Positions 35,859 to 45,135 of a DNA stretch of 64,000 nucleotides are shown in pieces. Each line of letters starts with the position of its first letter. Positions within the stretch are counted from its first letter, which is position 1. Under the pieces are notes generated by a model. The model had not been told where the DNA came from and made no database searches. It saw nothing but the letters and a program-made list of their open reading frames with translations. A program made the position numbers and the translations under genes. Source of the DNA: Mesorhizobium amorphae CCNWGS0123 (GTDB taxonomy: Bacteria > Pseudomonadota > Alphaproteobacteria > Rhizobiales > Rhizobiaceae); assembly GCF_001686985.1 (NCBI RefSeq), contig NZ_CP015318.1, positions 1,982,001 to 2,046,000 on the forward strand, read 5' to 3'.

Positions 35859-37115
35859 ATGACCACCTTCACCCCCGCCACCGCAGACGAAACCCTTTCC
35901 ACCGTCCAATGGGCGGCGGCTGAAGACGCGCCGCTGGAAATCCTCGGCCATGGCTCCAAGCGCGGCATCGGCCGACCGCTGCAGAGCGAGCACACGCTCG
36001 ACCTGTCGAAGCTCACCGGCGTCACGCTCTATGAGCCGGCCGAACTGGTGCTGTCGGCCAGAGCCGGCACGCCGCTTGCCGAGATCGAGCAACTGCTGGC
36101 GCAAAACGGTCAGCAGCTGGCCTTCGAGCCGATGGACTACGGCCCGCTGCTCGGCGCCGCGCCTGGAAAGGGCACCATCGGCGGTGTACTCGCCGCGAAC
36201 CTTTCCGGCCCGCGCCGGCTGAAGGCGGGGGCGGCGCGCGATCATATCCTCGGCATCAGCGCGGTTGCCGGGCGCGGCGAGGCCTTCAAGTCCGGCGGCC
36301 GCGTGGTCAAGAATGTCACCGGCTATGACCTTTCCAAGCTGATGGCCAACAGCTGGGGCACGCTGGCTGTGCTCAGCGACGTCACCTTCAAGGTGCTGCC
36401 GGCTGCCGAGACCGAGGTGACTTTAGCCATTCGCGGCCTGCTCGACGATGCCGCGACCGCCGCCATGGCACTGGCGCTCGGCTCTAGCGCCGAAGTGTCG
36501 AGTGCCGCACATCTGCCCGAACGCGTCGCCGCGCGCGTTGCCGGAAGCACGCTTGGCAGTGATGCCGCGACGCTGCTGCGCGTCGAGGGGTTCGGCCCGT
36601 CGGTCGCCTACCGCATCGCCGCGCTGAAGCTGTTGCTCGGCAAGGCCGGCCCGCTGCAGGAGATTGCCGGCGAGGCGTCGAAGACCATCTGGCGCGATGT
36701 CCGCGATTGCGCGCCCTTCGCCGATGGCACGGAAAAGCCGGTCTGGCGCGTCTCGATGGCGCCGTCGCAGGCGCACCAGATGGTGCTGACGCTGCGCATG
36801 CAGGCGGGAGTCAGCGCCTTCTACGACTGGCAGGGCGGGCTGATCTGGCTGCGCATGGAGGCGGGGGATCCCGAGGCGAGCCTGCTGCGCGGGCTGATCC
36901 GCAAGCATGGCGGCGGACACGCGACGCTGGTGCGTGCCGCTCTCTCGCATCGCGCCGCGGTGCCGGTGTTCGAGCCGCAGGCCCCGCACCTCGCGGCCCT
37001 GTCGGCGCGCCTCAAGGCCGAATTCGACCCCAAAGCGATCCTCAACCCCGGCCGCATGGCGCCAGGCTCAGGCTCTGCTACTCTGAACCCGACAACGGAG
37101 GGAGCAGCACCATGA
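35859..37115 (+). CDS. glcE: Glycolate oxidase subunit GlcE
   Basis: The 418-residue protein is GlcE, a second FAD_binding_4 subunit of glycolate dehydrogenase. Visible motifs are LEILGHGSKRGIGRP, the flavin region GAAPGKGTIGGVLAANLSGP, and GRVVKNVTGYDLSKLMANSW, typical of GlcE. The C-terminus has KAILNPGRMAPG, matching the end of the GlcD type. It starts 233 bp after glcD because a palindromic repeat element is inserted between them. Its stop overlaps the start of the following membrane protein gene by four bases, so glcE and that gene are coupled. Confidence 0.93.
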   Translation: MTTFTPATADETLSTVQWAAAEDAPLEILGHGSKRGIGRPLQSEHTLDLSKLTGVTLYEPAELVLSARAGTPLAEIEQLLAQNGQQLAFEPMDYGPLLGAAPGKGTIGGVLAANLSGPRRLKAGAARDHILGISAVAGRGEAFKSGGRVVKNVTGYDLSKLMANSWGTLAVLSDVTFKVLPAAETEVTLAIRGLLDDAATAAMALALGSSAEVSSAAHLPERVAARVAGSTLGSDAATLLRVEGFGPSVAYRIAALKLLLGKAGPLQEIAGEASKTIWRDVRDCAPFADGTEKPVWRVSMAPSQAHQMVLTLRMQAGVSAFYDWQGGLIWLRMEAGDPEASLLRGLIRKHGGGHATLVRAALSHRAAVPVFEPQAPHLAALSARLKAEFDPKAILNPGRMAPGSGSATLNPTTEGAAP

Positions 37116-37498
37116 GCAACACCAATCAAGGCCAGAACACACCGCGCCAGACCGACCGCTGGCTGGAGCCGGGCGCGACCAACGCCCTGGTCATCTACAT
37201 TCTCTATCTCGCCGGCCTCGTCATCGGCATCACCGGCCTTGTCGGCATCGTGCTGGCCTACATCAATCGTGGCAAGGCCGGCGGCTTCGTCGAGAGCCAC
37301 TACACATTCCTGATCCGCACCTTCTGGATCGGCCTGCTTTACGCGCTGATCTCGATGGTGCTGATCTTTGTGGCGATCGGCTTCCTGCTGATGTTCGCGG
37401 TCGCCGTCTGGTTCATCGCCCGCTGCATTCTGGGCATTCAGGCCCTGCAGCGCGGCGAGCCGGTCAAGAACCCTGAAAGCTGGCTCCTCGGACAATAG
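37112..37498 (+). CDS. Small integral membrane protein (DUF4870-like)
   Basis: The 128-residue protein has three hydrophobic segments: about 28-50 (LVIYILYLAGLVIGITGLVG), 70-92 and 93-105. It resembles the DUF4870 or TM2-like small membrane proteins of rhizobia, which are of unknown function. It is translationally coupled to glcE (ATGA overlap) and lies 10 bp before glcF, so it is a member of the glycolate operon. A membrane anchor or adaptor for the peripheral GlcDEF complex is a possible role, inferred from position only. Confidence 0.78.
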   Translation: MSNTNQGQNTPRQTDRWLEPGATNALVIYILYLAGLVIGITGLVGIVLAYINRGKAGGFVESHYTFLIRTFWIGLLYALISMVLIFVAIGFLLMFAVAVWFIARCILGIQALQRGEPVKNPESWLLGQ

Positions 37499-37508
37499 GA
37501 TCTTCTAG

Positions 37509-38834
37509 GTGCAGACCAATTTCTCAGCTGCCCAGCTTGCCGATCCCGATGTGGCGGAATCGGAGAAGATCCTGCGCAAATGCGTGCATTGCGGCTTCTG
37601 CACCGCCACCTGCCCGACCTATGTGACATTGGGCAACGAACTGGATTCGCCGCGCGGGCGGATCTACCTGATCAAGGACATGCTGGAGGACGGTCGTCCG
37701 GCCGACAAGCAGATCGTCACCCATATCGACCGCTGCCTGTCCTGTTTGGCCTGCATGACCACCTGCCCGTCGGGCGTCAACTACATGCATCTGGTCGATC
37801 ATGCCCGGGCGCATATCCAGGAAACCTACAGGCGCCCGCTGCTTGATCGGCTGACCCGCGCCATGCTGGCCTTCGTGCTGCCCTATCCCGCGCGTTTTCG
37901 CGCTGCGCTGAAACTGGCGAAGCTGGGAAAACCCTTTGTCGGCCTGTTCGAAAAGATCCCGGCACTGAAGCCGCTGGGCGCCATGCTCAAGCTCGCTCCG
38001 GCCTCGATCCCCACCGCGTCGCCGATGGCGTCTCCGGCCATCCATGCCGGGCAGGGGACAAAAAAGGGCCGTGTCGCCATCCTTACCGGCTGCGCGCAAT
38101 CGGTGCTCGACCCCGCCATCAACGACACGACGATCTCTCTACTTACGCGGCTGGGTGTCGAGGTGGTGGTGCCGGAGGGCGAGGGCTGTTGCGGCGCCCT
38201 GGTGCATCATATGGGCCGCGAGCAGGCGGCCCTTGCCTCGGCGAGACGAAATGTCGATGCCTGGACGCGCGCCATCGACCAGGGCGGGCTCGATGCCATC
38301 ATCATCACTGCATCGGGCTGCGGCACCACCATCAAGGATTACGGCTTCATGCTACGCCTCGATCCGGCCTATGCGGAGAAGTCAGCACGCGTCTCGGCGC
38401 TGGCCAAGGACATCACCGAATATCTGGCAAGCCTCGACCTGCCCGAGCCCGTGCGCAAGCCTGGCACCGTCGTCGCCTATCACTCCGCATGCTCGATGCA
38501 GCACGGTCAGAAGATCACCCGTCAACCGAAGGAACTGCTGACCAAGGCCGGCTTCGTCGTGCGCGAGCCGCGCGAGGGGCATCTGTGCTGCGGCTCGGCC
38601 GGCACCTACAACATCCTGCAATCCGAGATCTCGGCAAAACTGCGCGACCGCAAGGTAAGGAATATCGAGGCGACGGGTGCGCAAATCGTCGCCACTGGCA
38701 ATATCGGCTGCATCACCCAGATCGCGTCCGCCGCGAAGCTGCCGGTGGTGCACACGATAAAACTGCTCGACTGGGCCTATGGCGGACCGAAGCCGGAAGG
38801 CATTGCGGAAGAAAGGCTTGTCGCTGCCGAGTGA
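37509..38834 (+). CDS. glcF: Glycolate oxidase iron-sulfur subunit
   Basis: The 441-residue protein is GlcF. Its N-terminus has two 4Fe-4S ferredoxin motifs, CVHCGFCTATCPTY near residues 25-38 and CLSCLACMTTCPSG near 76-89. Two CCG (Cys-rich) domains follow with GEGCCGALVHH and EGHLCCGSAGTYN, the heterodisulfide-reductase-like sites. The GTG at 37509 was taken as start, with AGGA upstream. It completes the glcDEF set, which delivers electrons from glycolate to the respiratory chain. The LldR-like regulator 5 kb upstream may control it. Confidence 0.94.
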   Translation: MQTNFSAAQLADPDVAESEKILRKCVHCGFCTATCPTYVTLGNELDSPRGRIYLIKDMLEDGRPADKQIVTHIDRCLSCLACMTTCPSGVNYMHLVDHARAHIQETYRRPLLDRLTRAMLAFVLPYPARFRAALKLAKLGKPFVGLFEKIPALKPLGAMLKLAPASIPTASPMASPAIHAGQGTKKGRVAILTGCAQSVLDPAINDTTISLLTRLGVEVVVPEGEGCCGALVHHMGREQAALASARRNVDAWTRAIDQGGLDAIIITASGCGTTIKDYGFMLRLDPAYAEKSARVSALAKDITEYLASLDLPEPVRKPGTVVAYHSACSMQHGQKITRQPKELLTKAGFVVREPREGHLCCGSAGTYNILQSEISAKLRDRKVRNIEATGAQIVATGNIGCITQIASAAKLPVVHTIKLLDWAYGGPKPEGIAEERLVAAE

Positions 38835-38862
38835 CGGCGTACCCGGCTGCTCGATTGCGGGT

Positions 38863-39783
38863 CTATTCCGCCGCGAGCTTGTCCGCCACGCCGTAAGTCG
38901 CGTTGTAGAGCGCGCGCTGGCGGTTGAGCGCCACCATGGTGTTGCGCAGCAGGATCGCCACGGTGATCGGGCCGACGCCGCCCGGCACCGGCGTGATCCA
39001 GGACGCCACGTCCTTGACGCTGTCGGTGTCGACGTCGCCGACGATGCGGCTTTGGCCGTCGGGTCCGATCTCCGAATTGATGCCGATGTCGATGACGGCC
39101 GCGCCGGGCTTGACCATGTCGGCCTTGATCAGTCGCGGCTTGCCGACGGCGACGAACAGCGCATCGGCGCGCCGCGCATGCGCCGCCACCGAGCGCGTCA
39201 TGTGATGGCACACCGTCACCGTCGCGCCCTCACTCATCAGCAAGAAGGCGATCGGCTTGCCGACGATCTCGGAGTGCCCGACGATGACCACTTCGAGCCC
39301 CTTGAGGTCGAGGCCGGTTTCCTTCAGCAATTCGACCGAGGCCGCCGCCGTGCAGGGCGCCAGATCGAGCTGGTTGTAGACGATGTTGCCGATCGAGGCC
39401 GGATGCATGCCTTCGACGTCCTTCAGCGGATGCACCGCCGCCTGCAGCGTCTTGATCGGGATATGCGCCGGCACCGGCCGCTGGATGATGATGCCGGTGA
39501 CTCTGGGATCGGCATTCAGGCCATGGATAGCTGCTTCCAATTCACCGGCGGTGATGTCGGCGGCAAAGCGCCGTTCCTCGAAACCGATGCCGGCCAGTTC
39601 CGCCTTGGCGCGCTGGTTACGCACATAGACGTCGACCGCCGCCGTGTCGCCAACGGTGATCGAAACTAGCTTGGGCGGAAAACCTTCGGATCTGGCGATC
39701 GCGGCATCCTCGCGCACCGCGGCGATGATACGCTGGGCAACCGGTCCGCCCTTGAGATAGCGGCTGTCATCGAGGCGGGACAT
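38863..39783 (-). CDS. folD: Bifunctional methylenetetrahydrofolate dehydrogenase/cyclohydrolase
   Basis: The 306-residue protein interconverts 5,10-methylene-, 5,10-methenyl- and 10-formyl-tetrahydrofolate. Family motifs include YVRNQRAKAELAGIGFEERR with its catalytic Lys region, GIIIQRPVPAHI, PLKDVEGMHPASIG, and VVIVGHSEIVGKPIAFLLMS, the NADP-binding loop. The C-terminal PVPGGVGPITVAILLRNTM is the second FolD signature. The ATG at 39783 fits the family's usual length; a longer open frame upstream is not supported. It is convergent with glcF. Folate one-carbon supply may relate to the GcvT-type dehydrogenase far upstream, but no direct link is implied. Confidence 0.95.
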   Translation of the reverse strand: MSRLDDSRYLKGGPVAQRIIAAVREDAAIARSEGFPPKLVSITVGDTAAVDVYVRNQRAKAELAGIGFEERRFAADITAGELEAAIHGLNADPRVTGIIIQRPVPAHIPIKTLQAAVHPLKDVEGMHPASIGNIVYNQLDLAPCTAAASVELLKETGLDLKGLEVVIVGHSEIVGKPIAFLLMSEGATVTVCHHMTRSVAAHARRADALFVAVGKPRLIKADMVKPGAAVIDIGINSEIGPDGQSRIVGDVDTDSVKDVASWITPVPGGVGPITVAILLRNTMVALNRQRALYNATYGVADKLAAE

Positions 39784-39899
39784 GGCTGGGACCTTTTGGA
39801 GCGGGGATCTTGGCTCGGCGAATTGTGCCCTGCAATAGCAGAGCACGGCCGGCAAATCAGCCCCCGAAAACGAAACGCTCTGCCCCCGGGGCGACCTTA

Positions 39900-39948
39900 A
39901 TGCATGTCGCCCAAAAGTGCTCAGCGGTTTTGGGAAAACGACATGCAT
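39900..39948. repeat. Imperfect palindrome in folD upstream region
   Basis: The outer arms ATGCATGTCG and CGACATGCAT are perfect complements, and the inner arms CCCAAAA and TTTTGGG also pair. The whole 49-bp unit looks like a common rhizobial palindromic repeat. The partial sequence CCCAAAAGCG recurs near 40090. Confidence 0.65.
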
Positions 39949-39992
39949 CAAAGACAAAGACTCAAAGCGCGACGCGCTTTGGTCACAAAAAG

Positions 39993-40028
39993 CGAAAGGG
40001 CAGCGCGGTTTCCCGCGCTGCCCTTTCG
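39993..40028 (-). terminator. Terminator for the L,D-transpeptidase gene (minus strand)
   Basis: A perfect 16-bp stem, CGAAAGGGCAGCGCGG and its complement, surrounds a four-base TTTC loop. On the minus strand it is followed by a CTTTTTG tract, so it terminates leftward transcription about 145 bp after the transpeptidase stop. Confidence 0.8.
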
Positions 40029-40170
40029 TGACTGGCCGCATCCCCACACGGCCCGTCCCCCGTTAACTCTTTGCCAGTCTAAGCACGTCTCCCAAAAGCG
40101 CGCTATGGCTTGAGGGCAACAGCCACGCCAAAAACGACTCAGCGCTGCCTAACCGGCTGATTCGCAGTCA

Positions 40171-40914
40171 CTATATCACCACCACCGTCGTTCCGACATT
40201 CACCCGCTCGTAAAGGTCGACAACGTCCTCGTTGCGCATGCGGATGCAGCCCGACGACACCGCGCCGCCGATCGTCCATGGCTGGTTGGTGCCGTGGATG
40301 CGGTATTCCGTGGTGCCGAGATAGAGCGCGCGCGCGCCGAGCGGGTTCTCTTCGCCGCCGGCGAGATAGGTCGGCAGATAGCGGCCCTTGGCGGCCTCGC
40401 GTTTGATCATCACCGCCGGCGGGCGCCAGTCCGGCCAGACGCGCTTGTTGGTGATCTTGTGCGTGCCCGACCATTCGAAGCCGGGTTTGCCGGTGCCGAC
40501 GCCATAGCGCCGCGCCTTGCCGTTCTTCTCGACCAGATAGAGGAAATTCTGTGTTGTATCGATGACGATCGTGCCCGGCTTCTGTGGCCCGTCATAGGCG
40601 ACTTCCTGCGGCAGGTAGATTGGGTTGATCTGCGGCCGCTTCACCAAGCGCTTGGCCGGCGCCTGCACGGCTGCCGTCCGCACCTGGTCGGGTTGTGCCG
40701 GCTGTGCGTAGCGCATGCGCTGCGGCTGCACGACCTGCCGGTTCTGCCGCACGATGCCCGGCGCGCGGCCAAGCTGCAGCACCCAGGGCGCCGAAAGGTC
40801 GGGGCTCACCATCACCGGCGGCCGGTCGGCATAGCGGTCATCCGCATAAGAGGACGTGACGCCGGCGGCAAGAACGGCCGTGGCGCCGAGCACGGAACAC
40901 AAAAGGATCTTCAT
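40171..40914 (-). CDS. L,D-transpeptidase (YkuD/ErfK family), secreted
   Basis: The 247-residue protein starts with a signal peptide (MKILLCSVLGATAVLAAGVT, cleavage near SYA-DD). A proline/glutamine-rich linker follows, then a YkuD catalytic domain from about residue 110 (GTIVIDTTQNFLYLVEKNGK). The active site reads IHGTNQPWTIGGAVSSGCIRM: the His, Cys and Arg are present, and Ser replaces the more usual His before GC, as in several rhizobial homologues. It cross-links peptidoglycan 3-3 or attaches proteins to it in the periplasm. The gene is monocistronic, divergent from tag, with a strong terminator. Confidence 0.92.
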   Translation of the reverse strand: MKILLCSVLGATAVLAAGVTSSYADDRYADRPPVMVSPDLSAPWVLQLGRAPGIVRQNRQVVQPQRMRYAQPAQPDQVRTAAVQAPAKRLVKRPQINPIYLPQEVAYDGPQKPGTIVIDTTQNFLYLVEKNGKARRYGVGTGKPGFEWSGTHKITNKRVWPDWRPPAVMIKREAAKGRYLPTYLAGGEENPLGARALYLGTTEYRIHGTNQPWTIGGAVSSGCIRMRNEDVVDLYERVNVGTTVVVI

Positions 40915-41123
40915 CGGAACGCACCTTGATCGTCTGACACGCGGGGGAAAGTGCCCCCGGTTCCCAGGACCTTGGCGCGAAGCGGCAACCGAAACATGAA
41001 TCGGAATGCGTAAAATGCCGCTTTGTCAGTAAACCTTTTGGTGTGGTTACCGGCCAGTTCAGGAATCTGGTAAAGCCGCGGTAAAATCAGCGCAAAGACG
41101 CATTAACGAATGGATTTCTTGTG

Positions 41124-41762
41124 ATGGCAAACGAAGATACCGGCCTTCTCGCCGGGCCCGATGGCATCTCACGCTGCTTCTGGCACGGCAATCTGCCTGA
41201 CTATCTGCATTACCATGATCATGAATGGGGCCGGCCGGTGGCCGACGACCGCAGGCTGTTCGAAAAGATCTGCCTCGAAGGGTTTCAGTCGGGCCTGTCC
41301 TGGCTGACCATCCTGCGCAAGCGCGAGAACTTTCGCGAGGCTTTTGCCAATTTCGAATTCGACAAGGTTGCCGCCTTTAGCGACAAGGATGTCGAGCGCC
41401 TGCTCGGCAATGCCGGCATCATCCGCCATCAGGGCAAGATCGTCTCGACCATCAACAACGCCAAGCGCGCCCGCGAAATGGCCGACGAATTCGGCTCGCT
41501 CGCCGCCTGGTTCTGGAAATTCGAGCCGGGCCCGGAAGAACGGCCCGAGATCGTCGACCTCGCCCATCTGCGCGCCAATCCGACGACGGCGGTTTCTGTC
41601 AGGATTTCAAAGGAATTGAAAAAGCGTGGCTGGAGCTTCGTCGGCCCGACCACCGTCTACGCCTTCATGCAGGCGATGGGCCTGGTCAACGACCACCTCG
41701 AAGGCTGCGTCTGCCGCAAGGAGGTCGAAGCGGAGCGAAAGAAGTTCAAGCGGCCGAAATGA
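41124..41762 (+). CDS. tag: DNA-3-methyladenine glycosylase I
   Basis: The 212-residue protein is Tag, which removes 3-methyladenine from alkylated DNA. Zn-binding and substrate motifs are visible: SRCFWHGNLPDYLHYHDHEWG near the N-terminus (Cys and His ligands), FEKICLEGFQSGLSWLTIL in the active pocket, and HLEGCVCRKEVE at the C-terminus with the other ligands. The ATG at 41124 is preferred to a GTG just before it. It is monocistronic, with convergent small-protein gene 41770-42024 beginning 8 bp after its stop. Confidence 0.94.
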   Translation: MANEDTGLLAGPDGISRCFWHGNLPDYLHYHDHEWGRPVADDRRLFEKICLEGFQSGLSWLTILRKRENFREAFANFEFDKVAAFSDKDVERLLGNAGIIRHQGKIVSTINNAKRAREMADEFGSLAAWFWKFEPGPEERPEIVDLAHLRANPTTAVSVRISKELKKRGWSFVGPTTVYAFMQAMGLVNDHLEGCVCRKEVEAERKKFKRPK

Positions 41763-41769
41763 GCAGCAA

Positions 41770-42024
41770 TCACACGCCGCTGGCGCCGGTCAGGAACAGG
41801 CCGGCGACGATCGCCGCCAGCGCGGCGAAGGCCGGATAGATCACCAGCAGGCCGGTCATCAGCGCATCGCGCACCGTCGAGCCCTTGCGCTCGTCGGCAC
41901 TGATCTCGAACGGACCTGCCATCTGGCTCGTCGTAACGGCTGCATTGCTGCCCGCAGGCCGCAGCCGCGCCGGCAGTTCGCGGACGCCGCTGTGTTCGAT
42001 GTCGAACTTTCCTGCCGTGGTCAT
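41770..42024 (-). CDS. Small single-pass membrane protein of unknown function
   Basis: The 84-residue protein has a soluble N-terminal half (MTTAGKFDIEHSGVRELPAR, and a segment with QMAGPFEISADERK) and one C-terminal helix (LMTGLLVIYPAFAALAAIVA). AAGGGG lies upstream of the ATG. No family was recognised. It is convergent with tag and divergent from hisS, so it is probably expressed on its own. Confidence 0.6.
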   Translation of the reverse strand: MTTAGKFDIEHSGVRELPARLRPAGSNAAVTTSQMAGPFEISADERKGSTVRDALMTGLLVIYPAFAALAAIVAGLFLTGASGV

Positions 42025-42234
42025 GGCCCGAACCCCTTGTTTCGGCGTGCTTATCGGCTCTGATTGTGTCGGCACGATGCCGCACCCATGGCGGAATTGT
42101 TTCCTTTTGGCGCAGTTTGTTTCAGCAAAGCCGCAAACCCTTGCCGCTCCGGGCTGCATCGGTTAGGACACGCGCGCCGCGGAAATAGGAAATTTCCTAC
42201 CGGGCAACGCCACGAAACACCGAGTATCCATCCC

Positions 42235-43737
42235 ATGGCCGACAAATCGGAAAAGACGAAAGCGCGGCTGCCGCGTGGCTTTGCCGACCGCAACGCCGAC
42301 GATATCCGCGCCGTCGAGAAGATGATGGCGACGATCCGCTCGGTCTACGAGCTTTATGGTTTCGAGCCTGTCGACCAGCCGCTGATCGAATACACCGACG
42401 CGCTGGGCAAATTCCTGCCCGACCAGGACCGGCCGAACGAAGGCGTGTTCTCCTTCCAGGACGACGACGACCAGTGGCTGTCGCTGCGCTACGACCTGAC
42501 CGCGCCGACGGCTCGTTTCGTCGCTGAAAATTATGAAAAGCTGCCGAAGCCTTATCGCAGCTATCGCTCCGGCTGGGTGTTCCGCAACGAAAAGCCCGGC
42601 CCCGGCCGTTTCCGCCAGTTCATGCAATTCGACGCCGACACGATCGGCACGCCGGGTGTCGCGGCGGATGCCGAGATGGCGATGATGATGGCCGACGTGA
42701 TGGAAGCGCTGGGTATTGCGCGCGGCGACTATGTCATCCGCGTCAACAACCGCAAGGTGCTCGACGGCGTGCTGGAGGCGATTGGTCTCGGTGGTGAGGA
42801 GAATGCCGGGCGCCGGCTGACCGTGCTGCGGGCGATCGACAAGCTCGACAAGCTTGGCCCGGAAGGCGTGAAACTTTTGCTTGGGCCGGGGCGCTGGGAC
42901 GGGGGCAAGGAAGGCGAAGGCGACTTCGCCAAGGGCGCCGGGCTGAATGACGTGCAAGCCGAGGCTGTTCTTCTTGCAACGGCGAAGAATGAACAGGCCC
43001 GCCAGGATTCCAACGTCAGTGCGAACGCGACTTACCAGGAAGGTGTCAGCGAACTCTCGACGATTGAAGCCTTGGTCAGGGCAGCGGGATACGGCGAAGA
43101 TCGCATTGCCATGGACCGCTCTGTCGTGCGTGGCCTCGAATACTATACCGGCCCCGTCTTCGAGGCCGAACTTCTGGCCGAAATCCCCAACGAGGACGGC
43201 CAGATCGTGCGCTTCGGCTCGGTCGGCGGCGGCGGCCGCTATGATGGGCTGGTCTCGCGCTTCCGTGGCGAGCCGGTGCCGGCGACGGGTTTTTCCATCG
43301 GCGTCTCGCGGCTGATGACGGCACTGAAGAACCTCGGCAAGCTCGACATGTCGGACGTGATCGCACCAGTCGTGGTGTTGGTGATGGATAAGGACACCGA
43401 AAGCCTTGGCCGCTACCAGAAGATGGTCGCCGACCTGCGCGCCGCCGGCATCCGCTCGGAAATGTATCTCGGCGGCGCCGGCATGAAGGCGCAGCTGAAA
43501 TATGCCGACCGCCGCGGCAGCCCGGTCGCCATCATCCAGGGCGGCGATGAGCGTGCCAAAGGCGAGGTGCAGATCAAGGATTTGATCGAGGGCGCCAGGA
43601 TGTCGGCCGAGATTTCCGACAACGCCGAATGGCGCGCGGCACGGCCGGCGCAGGTGACGGTGGCGGAAAGTGCGTTGGTTGGCGAGGTCAGGAAAATACT
43701 CGCGGCGCAGGCCGAGGAGCGGGCACGTGGGAAGTAG
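42235..43737 (+). CDS. hisS: Histidyl-tRNA synthetase
   Basis: The 500-residue class II synthetase charges tRNA-His. Motif 2 reads [20 protein letters not shown], then MQFDADTIG, the eukaryote-like form found in many alphaproteobacteria. The His-specific segments [15 protein letters not shown] and [13 protein letters not shown] (motif 3) follow, and the anticodon-binding domain occupies about 410-500. The ATG at 42235 is favoured; a longer reading from 42064 has no ribosome site. It is followed by a palindromic repeat and then hisZ, hisG, in the usual rhizobial order. Confidence 0.95.
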   Translation: MADKSEKTKARLPRGFADRNADDIRAVEKMMATIRSVYELYGFEPVDQPLIEYTDALGKFLPDQDRPNEGVFSFQDDDDQWLSLRYDLTAPTARFVAENYEKLPKPYRSYRSGWVFRNEKPGPGRFRQFMQFDADTIGTPGVAADAEMAMMMADVMEALGIARGDYVIRVNNRKVLDGVLEAIGLGGEENAGRRLTVLRAIDKLDKLGPEGVKLLLGPGRWDGGKEGEGDFAKGAGLNDVQAEAVLLATAKNEQARQDSNVSANATYQEGVSELSTIEALVRAAGYGEDRIAMDRSVVRGLEYYTGPVFEAELLAEIPNEDGQIVRFGSVGGGGRYDGLVSRFRGEPVPATGFSIGVSRLMTALKNLGKLDMSDVIAPVVVLVMDKDTESLGRYQKMVADLRAAGIRSEMYLGGAGMKAQLKYADRRGSPVAIIQGGDERAKGEVQIKDLIEGARMSAEISDNAEWRAARPAQVTVAESALVGEVRKILAAQAEERARGK

Positions 43738-43752
43738 AGGTCGCGTTCTGTC

Positions 43753-43912
43753 GCGCCCCCCTCTGTCCTGCCGGACATCTCCCCCACTTGGGGGGAGATC
43801 GGACTTCGCTTTTGTTTTCGCCAATCGCCAGCCTTTGAGAAGAAGCGCCTTCGGAGCAACTGCCGATCTCCCCCCTCGTGGGGGAGATGTCCGGCAGGAC
43901 AGAGGGGGGCGC
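43753..43912. repeat. Palindromic intergenic element, copy 2 (hisS-hisZ gap)
   Basis: The ~160-bp element has perfect outer arms of about 34 bases beginning GCGCCCCCCTCTGTCCTG. Each end also contains a small hairpin through GATCTCCCCC/GGGGGAGATC pairs. It shares its arms with the element at 35643-35795 but has a different middle. Confidence 0.88.
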
Positions 43913-43979
43913 CGTAGAGCGCCGGCCTTAGCACTCCGTCGCCCACCCCTCATCCGTCTCGGCGCTGCGCGCCGATCCA

Positions 43980-44002
43980 CCTTCTCCCACAAGGGGAGAA
44001 GG
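43980..44002. repeat. Hairpin just upstream of hisZ
   Basis: CCTTCTCCC and GGGGAGAAGG pair around ACAA, ending 14 bp before the hisZ start. A second small hairpin, CGGCG...CGCCG, precedes it. Together they resemble the repeat-plus-hairpin arrangement upstream of glcE. Confidence 0.55.
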
Positions 44003-44016
44003 GAAGGTGGTGCCTT

Positions 44017-45135
44017 ATGACCTCCCGCCCCGCCATCGCCGCCGACATCGCAAAGCTCTTCGCCGCCCGCGACACACACGCCGTCGAAGTCGCCGTGCTG
44101 CAGCCGGCCGATCCGTTCCTCGATATGGCAGGCGAAGACCTGCGCCGCCGCATCTTTCTCACCGAGAGCGAGACCGGCAAGACGCTGTGCCTGCGGCCGG
44201 AATTCACCATTCCCGTCTGCCTCGACCATATCGCCAGCCAGGCCGGCACGCCGCGCCGTTATTCCTATCTCGGCGAGGTGTTTCGCCAGCGCCGCGAGGG
44301 CGGCAACGAGTTCTTCCAGGCCGGCATAGAGGATTTGGGCGATCGCGACACGCCGCAAGCCGACGCCCGTTCGCTGGCCGATGCGCATGCGCTGCTGTCG
44401 CTGGCGCTGCCCGGCAAGACGCTGAACGTCACGCTCGGCGACCAGACCATTTTCGAGGCGGTGCTCGCCGCCCTCGGCCTGCCGCGCGGCTGGCGCATGC
44501 GGCTTGCCCGCGCCTTCGGTTCGGCACCGATGCTGGAGGCCGCATTGGCCGACCTCGCCAACCCGCCGCGCAACGGCCAGCTTTCCGGCTCGGTCGCGGC
44601 CCTTGTCCTCGATGGCGATCTGGACGGACTTTCCGCGCATATCGCCGGCGGTATGGAGGAAGCCGGTCTGTCGGCATCGGCCGGTCGTTCGCCGTCCGAT
44701 ATCGCGCGCCGCCTGATCGAGAAGGCCGAGCTGCGCAGCGTGCGGCTCTCCAACGAAGCGTTCTCGGCGCTGAAGACATTTCTGGCGATAGACGTGCCGC
44801 TTGGCAGTGCGGCCCAGGCGCTCGAGGCCTTCGCGGCAAGCGCTGGCCTGTCGCTGGGCGCGGCACTCGACAATTTCGCCGCCCGCGGCAAGGCGATCGA
44901 AGCGCATGGCCTTCCGACCGCGACAATTCACTACGACGCAGCCTTCGGCCGCCCGCTCGATTATTACACCGGCTTGGTCTTCGAGATCGCGGTGGAAAAC
45001 GGCGAGCGGCCGCTGGCCGGCGGCGGCCGCTATGACCGCCTGCTGACGCTGCTCGGCGCCAGGACGCCGATCCCAGGCGTTGGTTTTTCCGTCTGGCTCG
45101 ACCGCATCGAGGCGCTGCGGGAGACGGCGTCATGA
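44017..45135 (+). CDS. hisZ: ATP phosphoribosyltransferase regulatory subunit
   Basis: The 372-residue protein is HisZ, a HisRS-like protein without tRNA charging that forms the active ATP-phosphoribosyltransferase complex with short HisG. It keeps class II fold segments such as [16 protein letters not shown] and [31 protein letters not shown] and [11 protein letters not shown] follow near the end. It lacks a C-terminal anticodon-binding domain. Its stop overlaps the hisG start as ATGA. The hairpin and palindromic repeat in the 279-bp gap after hisS separate it from that gene. Confidence 0.94.
   Translation: MTSRPAIAADIAKLFAARDTHAVEVAVLQPADPFLDMAGEDLRRRIFLTESETGKTLCLRPEFTIPVCLDHIASQAGTPRRYSYLGEVFRQRREGGNEFFQAGIEDLGDRDTPQADARSLADAHALLSLALPGKTLNVTLGDQTIFEAVLAALGLPRGWRMRLARAFGSAPMLEAALADLANPPRNGQLSGSVAALVLDGDLDGLSAHIAGGMEEAGLSASAGRSPSDIARRLIEKAELRSVRLSNEAFSALKTFLAIDVPLGSAAQALEAFAASAGLSLGAALDNFAARGKAIEAHGLPTATIHYDAAFGRPLDYYTGLVFEIAVENGERPLAGGGRYDRLLTLLGARTPIPGVGFSVWLDRIEALRETAS

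Larger units (their letters stand above)
39784..40170. other. 387-bp intergenic region between folD and the L,D-transpeptidase gene
   Basis: No gene is seen here. It holds the folD promoter region, a palindromic repeat at 39900-39948 and a strong terminator hairpin at 39993-40028 that serves the minus-strand L,D-transpeptidase gene. A short GCGCGACGCGC-type inverted segment sits at 39966-39980. Confidence 0.6.
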
